The notes beneath the pieces are model-generated. The model was not told the origin of the DNA and made no database searches. It was given only the letters and a program-made list of their open reading frames with translations. Positions 41,632 to 50,085 of a stretch of DNA of 64,000 nt are shown here, piece by piece. Source of the stretch: Bacillota bacterium (GTDB lineage Bacteria; Bacillota; UBA994); NCBI GenBank assembly GCA_018333655.1, contig JAGXTJ010000023.1, forward strand, positions 62,001 to 126,000, given 5' to 3'. The position numbers and the translations under genes were made by a program. How positions within the stretch are numbered: position 1 is the first letter of the stretch; each line of letters opens with the position of its first letter.

Positions 41632-42003
41632 GTGAAAGTACAAGGCACTGAGCCAGTGGTAATGGCCAAGGTAGTGGATTTGACCGCGCGCCAAGAAGTA
41701 AAGGATACTCGTCGTACCGCCATTGACATGAGCCTGCATTCGGAGCCGCAAGGCGGCGCTCCCGCCGAAGCGTTGCCCCGTGACCTCACTAGCGACGAGG
41801 TTGTCGACCGTTTAAACATGGCCATGCGGGCCCTTTCGACCCGGTTGAAGTTCCAAAAGCATGAGGGTAGTGGCCAATTTATGGTGCGCGTCATCAATGA
41901 GCAGACGGATGAAGTTATTAGAGAGATACCCGCCGAGCGCCTGCTCGATCTCTTGGTGCATTTGCGCCGTATGGTGGGGGTTTTGGTTGATGAAAGGGCC
42001 TAA
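41632..42003 (+). CDS. flaG: FlaG family protein
   Basis: A 123-residue protein whose C-terminal half is the FlaG domain: RLNMAMRALSTRLKFQKHEGSGQFMVRVINEQTDEVIREIPAERLLDLL pattern (only parts quoted). FlaG affects filament length in some bacteria. The N-terminal half is variable. Start GTG 41632 after GAGGGGAAGGG. A terminator follows and ends the fliD-fliS-fliT-flaG unit. Confidence 0.88.
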   Translation: MKVQGTEPVVMAKVVDLTARQEVKDTRRTAIDMSLHSEPQGGAPAEALPRDLTSDEVVDRLNMAMRALSTRLKFQKHEGSGQFMVRVINEQTDEVIREIPAERLLDLLVHLRRMVGVLVDERA

Positions 42004-42019
42004 AACGCGCCTTACCCCG

Positions 42020-42057
42020 TTAGTTCCGCATTTTTTAATGGGGAACTAATTTTTTTT
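42020..42057 (+). terminator. Terminator after flaG
   Basis: Stem TTAGTTCC (42020-42027) with GGAACTAA (42042-42049) and a run of eight T residues. It separates the late genes from the flgB operon. Confidence 0.85.
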
Positions 42058-42123
42058 GCAGGAACAGGCGTTCTCCTTGTCGAAATATGTCTGCATAGCG
42101 CGATAAGGGGAGGTTGTTGCCGT

Positions 42124-42480
42124 TTGACTGTAAATATCAACGAATTGCTACATAGAAGTCTTGATGTCGCGGCCTTGCGTCAGCGCACTATTGCTAACAA
42201 TGTAGCTAATGCCAACACACCTGGCTTTAAGCGCAGCTTTGTCAGTTTTGAGGAGCATGTACAGAGTGCTATCGCCCGCCGCAGCCTGTCGGAGCACGAT
42301 TTGCAGCCACGCCTACATCAAGACCGCTCTACCAGTATGCGCGAGGATGGCAACAATGTCAGCGTGGAGCATGAGATGGTGCTGATGGCGGCTAACACTG
42401 TGCAGTACCAAGCTTTAGCCCAGCAGCTCAGCGAAAGGTTTTCGCTCTTGCGCTATGTCATTAACGATGGGAGGCGCTGA
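42124..42480 (+). CDS. flgB: Flagellar basal body rod protein FlgB
   Basis: A 118-residue proximal rod protein with RQRTIANNVANANTPGFKR near the N-terminus and the HEMVLMAANTVQYQALAQQL C-terminal helix. TTG start at 42124 behind GGGGAGG. It opens the long fla operon; the 66-bp gap after the terminator must hold its promoter, but I could not settle which sigma factor reads it. Confidence 0.93.
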   Translation: MTVNINELLHRSLDVAALRQRTIANNVANANTPGFKRSFVSFEEHVQSAIARRSLSEHDLQPRLHQDRSTSMREDGNNVSVEHEMVLMAANTVQYQALAQQLSERFSLLRYVINDGRR

Positions 42481-42482
42481 TA

Positions 42483-42923
42483 ATGCGAATTTTTGCCAGT
42501 ATGGCCACCAGTGCCTCGGCGCTAGCTGCCGAAAAACTGCGGATGGACATGGTGTCCAAGAATGTCGCCAATATGAATACCACTCGCACGCCCGAGGGCG
42601 GGCCTTACCAGCGGCGTAAAGTCATCTTCTCTGAGTTAGTCGAGGGCGCGGCGCGTAACCGCTTTGTGCGCCTGCCTACGCGTGGGGCGAGCCGTGGGGT
42701 GATGGTGTCGCAAGTGGTGGTAGACGATGCCCCGCCGCGCATGGTACATGACCCAAGTCACCCTGACGCTAATGCCGAGGGCTTTGTGGCTATGCCCGAA
42801 ATCAACTTGGTTAATGAGATGGTCGACCTTATTACGGCCACGCGTGCCTATGAGACCAATGTGCAGGTGCTAAACGCCAGCAAGTCGATGCAGCTACGCG
42901 CTTTAGAAATAGGAAGAGGGTAG
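42483..42923 (+). CDS. flgC: Flagellar basal body rod protein FlgC
   Basis: A 146-residue rod protein. AAEKLRMDMVSKNVANMNTTRTPEGGPYQRRKV at the N-terminal side and MPEINLVNEMVDLITATRAYETNVQVLNASKSM at the C-terminal side are the family signatures (partly quoted by position). Starts 2 nt after flgB. Confidence 0.94.
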   Translation: MRIFASMATSASALAAEKLRMDMVSKNVANMNTTRTPEGGPYQRRKVIFSELVEGAARNRFVRLPTRGASRGVMVSQVVVDDAPPRMVHDPSHPDANAEGFVAMPEINLVNEMVDLITATRAYETNVQVLNASKSMQLRALEIGRG

Positions 42924-42932
42924 GTGGAGTAG

Positions 42933-43235
42933 ATGATTAGAGCCATTCCCCCCATAGCTCCCTTGCAGCAGCTTGGCGCAGCCCCGCAGGTGGCCAACAG
43001 TGACCGGGCAGCGGGGGGTAGTTTCGCGGCACAGCTCAACGAAGCACTAAATGAAGTTAATGCCCTGCAGCTTAAGGCCGATGACATGGCTACGAAGCTT
43101 GCCTTAGGGCAGATTGACGATGTGCATCAAGTCACCATCGCCATGGAGAAGGCGGCACTGTCACTGCAGTTAGCAGTGCAAGTGCGCAACAAAATGGTGG
43201 AAGCCTACCAAGAAATTTCTCGTATGCAAGTCTAG
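42933..43235 (+). CDS. fliE: Flagellar hook-basal body complex protein FliE
   Basis: A 100-residue protein with the FliE C-terminal motif DDVHQVTIAMEKAALSLQLA and VRNKMVEAYQEISRMQV. It connects the MS-ring or export gate to the rod. ATG 42933 after TAGGTGGAG. Conserved flgB-flgC-fliE-fliF order. Confidence 0.94.
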   Translation: MIRAIPPIAPLQQLGAAPQVANSDRAAGGSFAAQLNEALNEVNALQLKADDMATKLALGQIDDVHQVTIAMEKAALSLQLAVQVRNKMVEAYQEISRMQV

Positions 43236-43248
43236 GGGGAGATAGCTG

Positions 43249-44784
43249 GTGGCTACAGGACAAAATCTGCTTAATTGGTGGACAGGGCAGGACCCTCGTC
43301 GGCGCACCATGTGGGTGGTGCTGGGGCTAGCTATCGTGGTGGCAGGCTCGTCGATGCTCTTCTACACGACGCGCGTTGACTTTGCACCACTCTTTACTGG
43401 CATTGAAGCTGAGCAGGCGCACTCGATTGTGGAGTCACTGCGGCAGCAACAAGTTAACTACCAGCTCGCCGATGGCGGAACCTCGATCTTGGTGCCGCGC
43501 GAGCAACTGCATGAACTGCGCATACGAATTGCGGGCGAGGGGCTGTACAACAGCGGTCTTGGTTTTGAGCTGTTTGACGAGGCTCGCCTCGGCTTAACGG
43601 ACTTCGAGCGCCGTATTAACTACCAGCGCGCCCTGCAAGAAGAACTGCGCCGCACCATTGCCGCCTACCCGGAGGTAGACCAGGTGCGAGTGCACCTAGT
43701 AATCCCGGAACGCACCGTCTTTGTGCAGCAGGCTGAGGAGTCTAGTGCCTCGGTCACGCTTAAATTGCGGCCCTTTAGCACTCTGTCGCAGGAGCAGGTA
43801 AAGGGCATGGTCTACCTAGTGGCCCTAAGTGTGCCGCGGCTTAAGCCCGAAAACGTGACCATTGTCGATGTGGGCGGGCGTATACTTACGCAGGGCCTTA
43901 ACTTAGGCGAGGGCCAAGTCAGCCCCACGGTAGCTAGGCAGGGTGAATTACAGCGCGGCTTTGAAAGAGAGATAGAGGTCAAGCTTCTCGGCATGCTAGA
44001 GCGCATCTATGGACCCGGGCAGGCGGTGGCCGTGGTGACCGCCGACCTTAATTTTGACCAGCAATCGGTGACCCAGATTGTCTTTGACAGCGCGGGGCAG
44101 GTAGTGCGGAGCGAACAGGTGCGCGAAGAGACCTTCACCGGCCCTGCGGGGCAAGTGGGCGGGGTGGCCGGCTCGGCCTCTAATGTACCAACTTACCCGA
44201 CCGGCAGCGGCCAGGAAGGCACCTCTACTTACAGCAATGTAGAGACCACGCGTCAGTTTGAAATAGGCACGACCGAAACAACGACGGTAATCGCCCCTGG
44301 GCAGGTGCAGCGCCTTTCTGCCGCCGTAACCGTTAATGCCGAGCTGTCGGAGGCGCAGCGCACGGAGCTTGGCAACATGGTGCGGGCGGCCATTGGCTAC
44401 GATGAAGAGCGCGGTGATTCCATATTGATTTCGGCTTTAAACTTCAGCCTCGCCCATGTGGAGGAGGCACGTCTCGAAATGGCTGAATTCGCCAGACAAG
44501 AGCAGCTGCGTCAGTACATAGAGTGGGGCATGATGGGCGCGGGTGGCTTGCTCGGGTTTATATTGTTACTTGTAGTGATGGGCCGCATGAGGAAGGCGTC
44601 ACAGTTTGAGGTGGCTAAGACCCAGGCTGTGAACTTAGTGCCGCTCGAGCAGGCCTTAGCCGAGGCCGCCGCGGCCAAGACCATTATTGAGTCTGATGAA
44701 GCCTTGAACAAAGTTAAAGAAATTGCCAAGCAGCAGCCCGAAGAGGTGGCCTTGCTGATTAAGGCATGGTTCAATGAAGGATAG
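43249..44784 (+). CDS. fliF: Flagellar MS-ring protein FliF
   Basis: A 511-residue protein with two transmembrane helices (about 20-42 and 420-445) around periplasmic ring-building motifs (YQRALQEELRRTIAAYPEV, VRVHLVIPE, PENVTIVDVGGRIL) and a short cytoplasmic tail (EQPEEVALLIKAWFNEG-like end) that binds FliG. It is the platform on which the motor and export gate assemble. GTG start at 43249. Confidence 0.95.
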   Translation: MATGQNLLNWWTGQDPRRRTMWVVLGLAIVVAGSSMLFYTTRVDFAPLFTGIEAEQAHSIVESLRQQQVNYQLADGGTSILVPREQLHELRIRIAGEGLYNSGLGFELFDEARLGLTDFERRINYQRALQEELRRTIAAYPEVDQVRVHLVIPERTVFVQQAEESSASVTLKLRPFSTLSQEQVKGMVYLVALSVPRLKPENVTIVDVGGRILTQGLNLGEGQVSPTVARQGELQRGFEREIEVKLLGMLERIYGPGQAVAVVTADLNFDQQSVTQIVFDSAGQVVRSEQVREETFTGPAGQVGGVAGSASNVPTYPTGSGQEGTSTYSNVETTRQFEIGTTETTTVIAPGQVQRLSAAVTVNAELSEAQRTELGNMVRAAIGYDEERGDSILISALNFSLAHVEEARLEMAEFARQEQLRQYIEWGMMGAGGLLGFILLLVVMGRMRKASQFEVAKTQAVNLVPLEQALAEAAAAKTIIESDEALNKVKEIAKQQPEEVALLIKAWFNEG

Positions 44785-44796
44785 AGGGGGATTTTC

Positions 44797-45807
44797 TTGC
44801 CAAGGGAAAAGCGCGCCAGTGGGCTACGGAAAATCGCCGCCCTACTGATATCTTTGGGCCCGGAGGCCTCGGCCAAGGTGCTGAAGTTGCTGCCGGACGA
44901 GGACATAGAGGTTATAACCGCCGAGGTGGCCAATACGAGCCGTATCGAGCCTGAGTTTAAGGCCCAGGTTTTATCTGAATTTATGGACGTACACCAGGCG
45001 CATTCATACTTGCTCGAGGGCGGCGTCAAGTACGCCCGCGAAATGCTAGACCGTGCCCTAGGTCCGTCCAAATCGACAGAGATTATGCGCCGCCTGACGC
45101 AATCTACGGCCCTCAAGCCCTTTACTTTTGCCCGCAAGATAGACCCCAAGCAACTAGGTGGAGCCATTGCCGAGGAGCACCCGCAGACGATTGCCCTAGT
45201 TATGGCCTACCTAGAACCGGAGCAGTCCTCCATCATTATGTCGATGCTGGCTCCTGAAGTCCGTGCCGAAGTAGCCAAGCGCATCGCCACCATGGAGCGC
45301 GTCTCGCCCGAGGTAATAAACGAACTCGAAGGCGTTTTGTCGAGCAAGTTTTCGGCCTTTTCGCAGCAAGACTTTTTTGTGGCGGGCGGCATGAAAGCCC
45401 TGGTGAATATTCTTAACCGCGTGGATCGCGCCTCAGAGAAGCTTATTTTTGAGCATCTGGAGCGCGAAGACCCCGCCCTAGCCGAAGAAATTCGCAAGCG
45501 TCTCTTTGTGTTTGAAGATATTATTGTGCTCGACGACAGCGCCATTCAAAGAGTCATCCGCGAGATTGAAAACCGCGAACTGGCCATGGCCCTTAAGGGG
45601 GCTGGCAGCGAGGTCAACCAGCGCATTATGAAAAACATGTCAAAACGCGCCGCGGAAATGCTTAAGGAAGACCTCGACTTTTTGGGCCCCATTCGTTTGC
45701 GCGACGTGGAAGAAGCGCAGGCGCGCATCGTGGCTGTTATTCGCAAGCTAGACGAGGCGGGAGAAATAGTCATAGCGCGAGGTGGGGAAGATGCCATCAT
45801 TGTATAA
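44797..45807 (+). CDS. fliG: Flagellar motor switch protein FliG
   Basis: A 336-residue C-ring protein with N, middle (EEHPQTIALVMAYLEPEQ) and C domains; the torque helix region with its charged residues (VLDDSAIQRVIREIENRELAMALKGA) is intact. It couples stator motion to rotation. TTG start at 44797. Its usual partners FliM and FliN/FliY are not encoded in this window. The 3' end overlaps fliH. Confidence 0.96.
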   Translation: MPREKRASGLRKIAALLISLGPEASAKVLKLLPDEDIEVITAEVANTSRIEPEFKAQVLSEFMDVHQAHSYLLEGGVKYAREMLDRALGPSKSTEIMRRLTQSTALKPFTFARKIDPKQLGGAIAEEHPQTIALVMAYLEPEQSSIIMSMLAPEVRAEVAKRIATMERVSPEVINELEGVLSSKFSAFSQQDFFVAGGMKALVNILNRVDRASEKLIFEHLEREDPALAEEIRKRLFVFEDIIVLDDSAIQRVIREIENRELAMALKGAGSEVNQRIMKNMSKRAAEMLKEDLDFLGPIRLRDVEEAQARIVAVIRKLDEAGEIVIARGGEDAIIV

Positions 45808-46489
45808 AAATGCAGTGGTACACGATAACCAGGGGCGCACTATTCCGGTCTCGCATGTAACCATGCCGGCTCCGCAGCTCGACCAAGAGGGGCTCCAAGA
45901 GGCCCGCCTCGCCGAATTGCTTAAGGCAGCACGCGAGGAGGATAAGCGCAAACTAGACGAACTGCTGCTCGCCCATAAAGAGGAGCTAAACACCCTGATG
46001 GAGGCCGAACGAAAGAGAGTCTACGAAGTAGCTAAGCGGAGTGGCTATGACGCTGGCCTGGCCTTGGCACAAGTTGAGGCCGAGCAGTTGATGGCCGAAG
46101 TACGGCACTGCTACCATCAATTAGAAGTTGACCGCAAGGTTTTTGTCGAGTCCTGCCAGCAAGAAATTTCGGCGCTCATACTTGGTGTCACCGAGCATCT
46201 CTTGCGGCAGGAATTAACGGCCTCCTCGGCCGCACTGCCTGGACTAGTGGCCTCGGCCATTAGCGAACTCGTGGTGCGCCGACAAGTCGTGGTCTTTGTG
46301 CACCCTAGCCGTGTGGCCGAGGTGAACGAGGTTTTCACCCAGTGGCCCTTGCCGCTAGATGGGCAAGCGCTGTTAGTGAGGGGCGACCCTACCCTAGACA
46401 AAGCCTCGTTTCGTGCCGAGGACGACTTGGGAGCTGTGCTGGTCGACTTGCCGGTGCTTACGGCTAAGCTCAAGCTAGCACTGACATGA
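45791..46489 (+). CDS. fliH: Flagellar export ATPase regulator FliH
   Basis: About 232 residues with a long charged coiled region (EARLAELLKAAREEDKRKLDELL) and a C-terminal FliH/HrpE domain (VFVHPSRVAEVNEVF). It tethers and restrains FliI. ATG 45791 after GAGGTGGGG is preferred over an upstream GTG at 45782. It overlaps fliG by 17 nt and fliI by 4 nt. Confidence 0.88.
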   Translation: MPSLYKNAVVHDNQGRTIPVSHVTMPAPQLDQEGLQEARLAELLKAAREEDKRKLDELLLAHKEELNTLMEAERKRVYEVAKRSGYDAGLALAQVEAEQLMAEVRHCYHQLEVDRKVFVESCQQEISALILGVTEHLLRQELTASSAALPGLVASAISELVVRRQVVVFVHPSRVAEVNEVFTQWPLPLDGQALLVRGDPTLDKASFRAEDDLGAVLVDLPVLTAKLKLALT

Positions 46490-47802
46490 ACAATTTTTCT
46501 TACGATTTTACCGGTTCTCTCGTGCGCACCAAGGCTAATGTCACTTGGCAGGCCAGAGGCCGCGTGACCGAGGTCGTTGGTCTTACCGTAGAGGCGAGGG
46601 GCTTTCGCGCCTCTATCGGCGAACTCTGCCGCATTGGGCAGGGGGAGGAGGCCATCGAGGCCGAGGTAGTCGGCTTTAGTGGGGACAAGCTTTACTTATT
46701 TCCGTTTCGTTCTCTTTATGGTATCTCGCCGGGCAGTGTAGTCGAGCCTTTGCGGCAAAAATTGGTTGTGCACTGCGGCGAGCATATGCTCGGCCGGGTG
46801 ATTGATGGGCTGGGGCGTCCCCTGGCGGGGATAAGTTCTATGCCTTTAGGCCAGGCCTACCCCTTAGACCAAGCGCCGCCTAACCCTATGAGCCGTACGC
46901 GTATCGAAGATGTACTCGAGACAGGTGTTAAGGCCATTGATTTATTTCTCACTGCGGGGCATGGGCAGCGCCTGGGGATTTTTGCCGGCAGCGGTGTCGG
47001 TAAGAGCACCATCCTCGGCATGATTGCGCGTGGCAGTACCGCCGACTGCAATGTTATCGCCTTAGTGGGGGAGCGCGGCCGCGAAGTGCGCGACTTCCTC
47101 GAGAAAGACCTTGGCCCCGAGGGGCTACGACGTTCTGTGGTGGTGGTGGCCACCAGCGACCAGTCGGCACTGCTACGCATCAAGGCGGCGCTTACGGCAA
47201 CTGCGGTGGCCGAGTACTTTCGCGACCAGGGGAAGAATGTCATGCTCCTTATGGATTCGGTCACGCGTTTTGCCATGTCACAGCGCGAAATCGGCCTCGC
47301 CATTGGCGAGCCGCCCACCACGCGCGGCTACCCGCCCTCCGTTTTTGCCCTGCTACCCAAGCTCTTAGAGCGTTCGGGCACCGGCGAGCGCGGCGCCATC
47401 ACCGCCCTGTACACCGTCTTGGTGGAGGGGGATGACATGAATGAGCCCATTGCAGATACGGTCAGAGGCATTTTAGACGGGCATATCGTGCTGTCGCGCC
47501 ACTTGGCGGAGCGTAACCACTACCCTTCGATCGATGTGTTGCAGAGTGTGAGCCGTTTGGCGACGGAATTGGCGGCGACAGAACATTTGAAGTTAGTGTC
47601 CGAGTGCCGCTCGCTGCTGGCGGTGTACAAGCAGAACGAAGATTTGATTAATATTGGCGCCTACATCAAGGGTTCTAGCCGCGAAATAGACGAGAGTATC
47701 GACAAGGCACCCCGCATTATGGCGGTGCTCGCGCAAGGTATTGACGAACGCTACTCGCTCGAGGAAGCATTGTCTGAGCTACGAAAAGTTATGGCGAGGT
47801 GA
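46486..47802 (+). CDS. fliI: Flagellum-specific ATPase FliI
   Basis: A 438-residue F1-beta-like ATPase. Walker A GSGVGKSTILGMI, GERGREVRDFLE, Walker B LLMDSVTRFAMSQRE and YPPSVFALLPKLLERSG. It powers or assists export of flagellar subunits at the membrane base. Located between fliH and fliJ as usual. Confidence 0.97.
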   Translation: MNNFSYDFTGSLVRTKANVTWQARGRVTEVVGLTVEARGFRASIGELCRIGQGEEAIEAEVVGFSGDKLYLFPFRSLYGISPGSVVEPLRQKLVVHCGEHMLGRVIDGLGRPLAGISSMPLGQAYPLDQAPPNPMSRTRIEDVLETGVKAIDLFLTAGHGQRLGIFAGSGVGKSTILGMIARGSTADCNVIALVGERGREVRDFLEKDLGPEGLRRSVVVVATSDQSALLRIKAALTATAVAEYFRDQGKNVMLLMDSVTRFAMSQREIGLAIGEPPTTRGYPPSVFALLPKLLERSGTGERGAITALYTVLVEGDDMNEPIADTVRGILDGHIVLSRHLAERNHYPSIDVLQSVSRLATELAATEHLKLVSECRSLLAVYKQNEDLINIGAYIKGSSREIDESIDKAPRIMAVLAQGIDERYSLEEALSELRKVMAR

Positions 47803-47806
47803 AAGT

Positions 47807-48238
47807 ATGGCAAAGCGCTACCGACTGGCCCAAGTTCTAGAGCTAAAAAAGCAACTGGAGCAACAGCAAATGCTGGTGTTATCTCGCGCCGAAAAAGCGC
47901 GGCAAACGCAGGAGCAGCACCTTGATGAACTGGTCACCTGTCTCGAAGGGCAGATTGACTTGTGTCTTTCACCCGAATTTATAGAGCACAGAAGTATGTA
48001 CTTTGCCTGCAAGCACAGCGAAGTGAAGGCCGCACACGCAGATCTCTGCGAGCTGACCGAGGCGCGCGAGGAAGCTCGCCTAGATCTTGTTTCCGCGGCC
48101 ATGGAGCGCCGTAAGATTGAGCTTCACCATGAACAATTCGTGGCCACTTTGCGCTACGAGACAGAGGCGCGCGAGCGTGCGCACGCCGATGAAGTGGGGT
48201 CGCAAATATACCTGCGGCAAAGGGTGGCAGCGCGATGA
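47807..48238 (+). CDS. fliJ: Flagellar export protein FliJ
   Basis: About 143 residues, almost wholly coiled coil (LAQVLELKKQLEQQQ and later Glu/Arg-rich heptads), the FliJ build. It is the stalk of the export ATPase ring. The frame is open from 47741 but ATG 47807, 4 nt after the fliI stop, gives the family start MAKRYRLAQVLELK. Overlaps fliK by 4 nt. Confidence 0.87.
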   Translation: MAKRYRLAQVLELKKQLEQQQMLVLSRAEKARQTQEQHLDELVTCLEGQIDLCLSPEFIEHRSMYFACKHSEVKAAHADLCELTEAREEARLDLVSAAMERRKIELHHEQFVATLRYETEARERAHADEVGSQIYLRQRVAAR

Positions 48239-49662
48239 GAGTAGAGCCTTTGAAGGTCACTGCAGTCGCGGTCTCCCCATCTTCGCTCACCGAGCTCGGA
48301 CTCGAGAAGGGCAAGGAGGGTGTTTCGTTTGCGCAAACTTTGGAGAGCGTGGTCGGCCATCTTGCTAAAACTGCCGTCGCCGTGGAGCCAGAAGAGCCAC
48401 GCGAGACCGCCAGTGCTGCTAGCCTAACCTACTCTCCAGACTATTGTCTGCAAATGATTTTACAAGCAGAACTAGCCGCAGGGGGAGTAAACCCGCTGCC
48501 CGCAGTGCCACAAACGCAAGCGCAAGCTACACAAGCTCAAGATGCCTCAGCTGCCATTGTGGAACAGGCCACGCTTACTGTAGTAGAGCCTGCTAAGGGC
48601 GAAAGTTACGTAATCGACTCGTTTGCTAATCCTATCGAGCCGTGGCCAAGGGAGGGTGCTCGTTTTATACCACCAGAGTGGCGACGAACGGCCTCGCTTC
48701 CGGTAGACACGATTTTGCCGCCTGGCTTAGCCCCTCGCCCGCATACAGAGCTGTCGCTGCCGCAAGTGACGCCGGCAAGCGTAGAGCTGCCTATCGCCTC
48801 AGACGTTTTACTGCAGCCCAAGGTGGCAGAGCAAGCTAATTTCTCTGCAGTAGCGAAAAGTGAAACGATACCACTGCCTGCTGAACCAACTCTTTCAGCG
48901 CTCCACACGGGCTTTGCGGCGCAGACAGGTACGCCTATGCTTGTGGCCGAGCAAGTACCTTTGGCCAGAGTAGAAGTGCAGAGCGCCCCAGAGGTTTCGC
49001 TACACCCCAAGGTGGCAGAGCAAGCTAATCTCTCTGCAGTAGCGAAAAGTGAACCGCTACCACTGCCCGCTGCCCAGGTGGTCGTAGCACCAAGTAATGA
49101 TTCTGTCGCGCAACCAAGTGCGCAGGTACCAGTGGCAGAATATGTAGCGTCCGCGCCCGTAGTTCCCGCACCCGTAGTGCCAGCGCGTGAGGGGTTTAGA
49201 ATAACAAGACCCGCACTACAGACAGCACCTGATACCAATATCTCGGATTTAAGCGGTACTAACGCTACCACTAGTGCCCCCACCCCGCCCACACCAAGAG
49301 AAGTAGTGGCCCCGGCGTTTGTGCAGCGACTGAATATGGAGATTATTTCTTTCGCCGCGCATCCCACCCGCCCCGAGTTGACTCTTGAAATTACTCCGCC
49401 TGAATATGGCAAAGTAATCGTCAGCGCGGAAAGAGAAAGGGGAGGGCAGGTCGTAGTGCGCTTGGTAGCCGAGACGCCACAAGCTAAGATGGCCTTAATT
49501 GAGCAACTGCCAAAGAGTACGCCAAGCCTAGAGGTGCGGGTGTACACAGCCGATGAATACAGAGAACAACATGAGGCAAAGCACCGCGAACAGAGCCGCG
49601 AGCGCCAAGAGCAACCAGAGCGGCAAGGCAGGCGAGAGGACAGAGTGGAGTTTAAGATATAG
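48235..49662 (+). CDS. fliK: Flagellar hook-length control protein FliK
   Basis: A 475-residue Ala/Pro/Val/Gln-rich protein with a compact C-terminal domain (FVQRLNMEIISFA, ELTLEITPPEYGKVIVSAERE) followed by a highly charged tail. FliK is the molecular ruler that switches export from hook to filament subunits. Its middle contains a near duplication of about 35 residues (PKVAEQANFSAVAKSE and PKVAEQANLSAVAKSE at about 48820 and 49000), which may set ruler length. Confidence 0.85.
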   Translation: MRVEPLKVTAVAVSPSSLTELGLEKGKEGVSFAQTLESVVGHLAKTAVAVEPEEPRETASAASLTYSPDYCLQMILQAELAAGGVNPLPAVPQTQAQATQAQDASAAIVEQATLTVVEPAKGESYVIDSFANPIEPWPREGARFIPPEWRRTASLPVDTILPPGLAPRPHTELSLPQVTPASVELPIASDVLLQPKVAEQANFSAVAKSETIPLPAEPTLSALHTGFAAQTGTPMLVAEQVPLARVEVQSAPEVSLHPKVAEQANLSAVAKSEPLPLPAAQVVVAPSNDSVAQPSAQVPVAEYVASAPVVPAPVVPAREGFRITRPALQTAPDTNISDLSGTNATTSAPTPPTPREVVAPAFVQRLNMEIISFAAHPTRPELTLEITPPEYGKVIVSAERERGGQVVVRLVAETPQAKMALIEQLPKSTPSLEVRVYTADEYREQHEAKHREQSRERQEQPERQGRREDRVEFKI

Positions 49663-49673
49663 GGGGTTTGGCC

Positions 49674-50084
49674 GTGAAAGTCGAAGCAACAGGGGCACAG
49701 GAGCAAGTAAGGACATCGACCGCATTGCGACCGGGGGGGGAGCTAGGCAAGGATGCCTTCCTAAAGATTTTGCTCGCCCAGATTCAAAATCAAGACCCGC
49801 TTAAGCCGACGGATAGCACGGCCATGGTGGCGCAACTGGCGCAGTTTAGTACCCTAGAGCAACTGCAAAATCTTAATACCAAACTAGACCAACTGGTAGA
49901 GGGGCAGCTCCTTGGCGATTTTAGCTCCGTCATTGGCAAGACCATCGCCTACTTGGGTGAAAATGATGAGCCTAAAGTCGGTCTAGCTGAGTCGCTGCTC
50001 TGGCGCGGCAGAGAGAGCCTGCTACGGATAAATGGAGAACTGGTGCCCTTAAACAGGCTACTAGAAATAGGAGGAGGTAAGTAG
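49674..50084 (+). CDS. flgD: Flagellar hook assembly protein FlgD, short form
   Basis: About 136 residues, carrying the conserved N-terminal FlgD part (LGKDAFLKILLAQIQNQDPLKPTDSTAMVAQLAQFSTLEQ, by position about 24-63). It caps the growing hook. The Tudor/fibronectin-type C-terminal domains of proteobacterial FlgD are absent, as in Bacillus. GTG 49674 after AGGGGG preferred over TTG 49668. Confidence 0.92.
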   Translation: MKVEATGAQEQVRTSTALRPGGELGKDAFLKILLAQIQNQDPLKPTDSTAMVAQLAQFSTLEQLQNLNTKLDQLVEGQLLGDFSSVIGKTIAYLGENDEPKVGLAESLLWRGRESLLRINGELVPLNRLLEIGGGK

Positions 50085-50085
50085 G

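Noticed and set aside
42080-42106. GCGCGATAA before flgB as a SigD promoter
   Set aside because: No TAAA at the right distance and the -10 is shifted by one base; early fla operons are usually read by SigA. No convincing SigA boxes were found either, so no promoter is called.
48606-49706. 366-codon minus-strand frame opposite fliK
   Set aside because: A by-product of the Ala/Pro/Val-rich fliK codons; no start signal and the plus-strand gene fits operon order.
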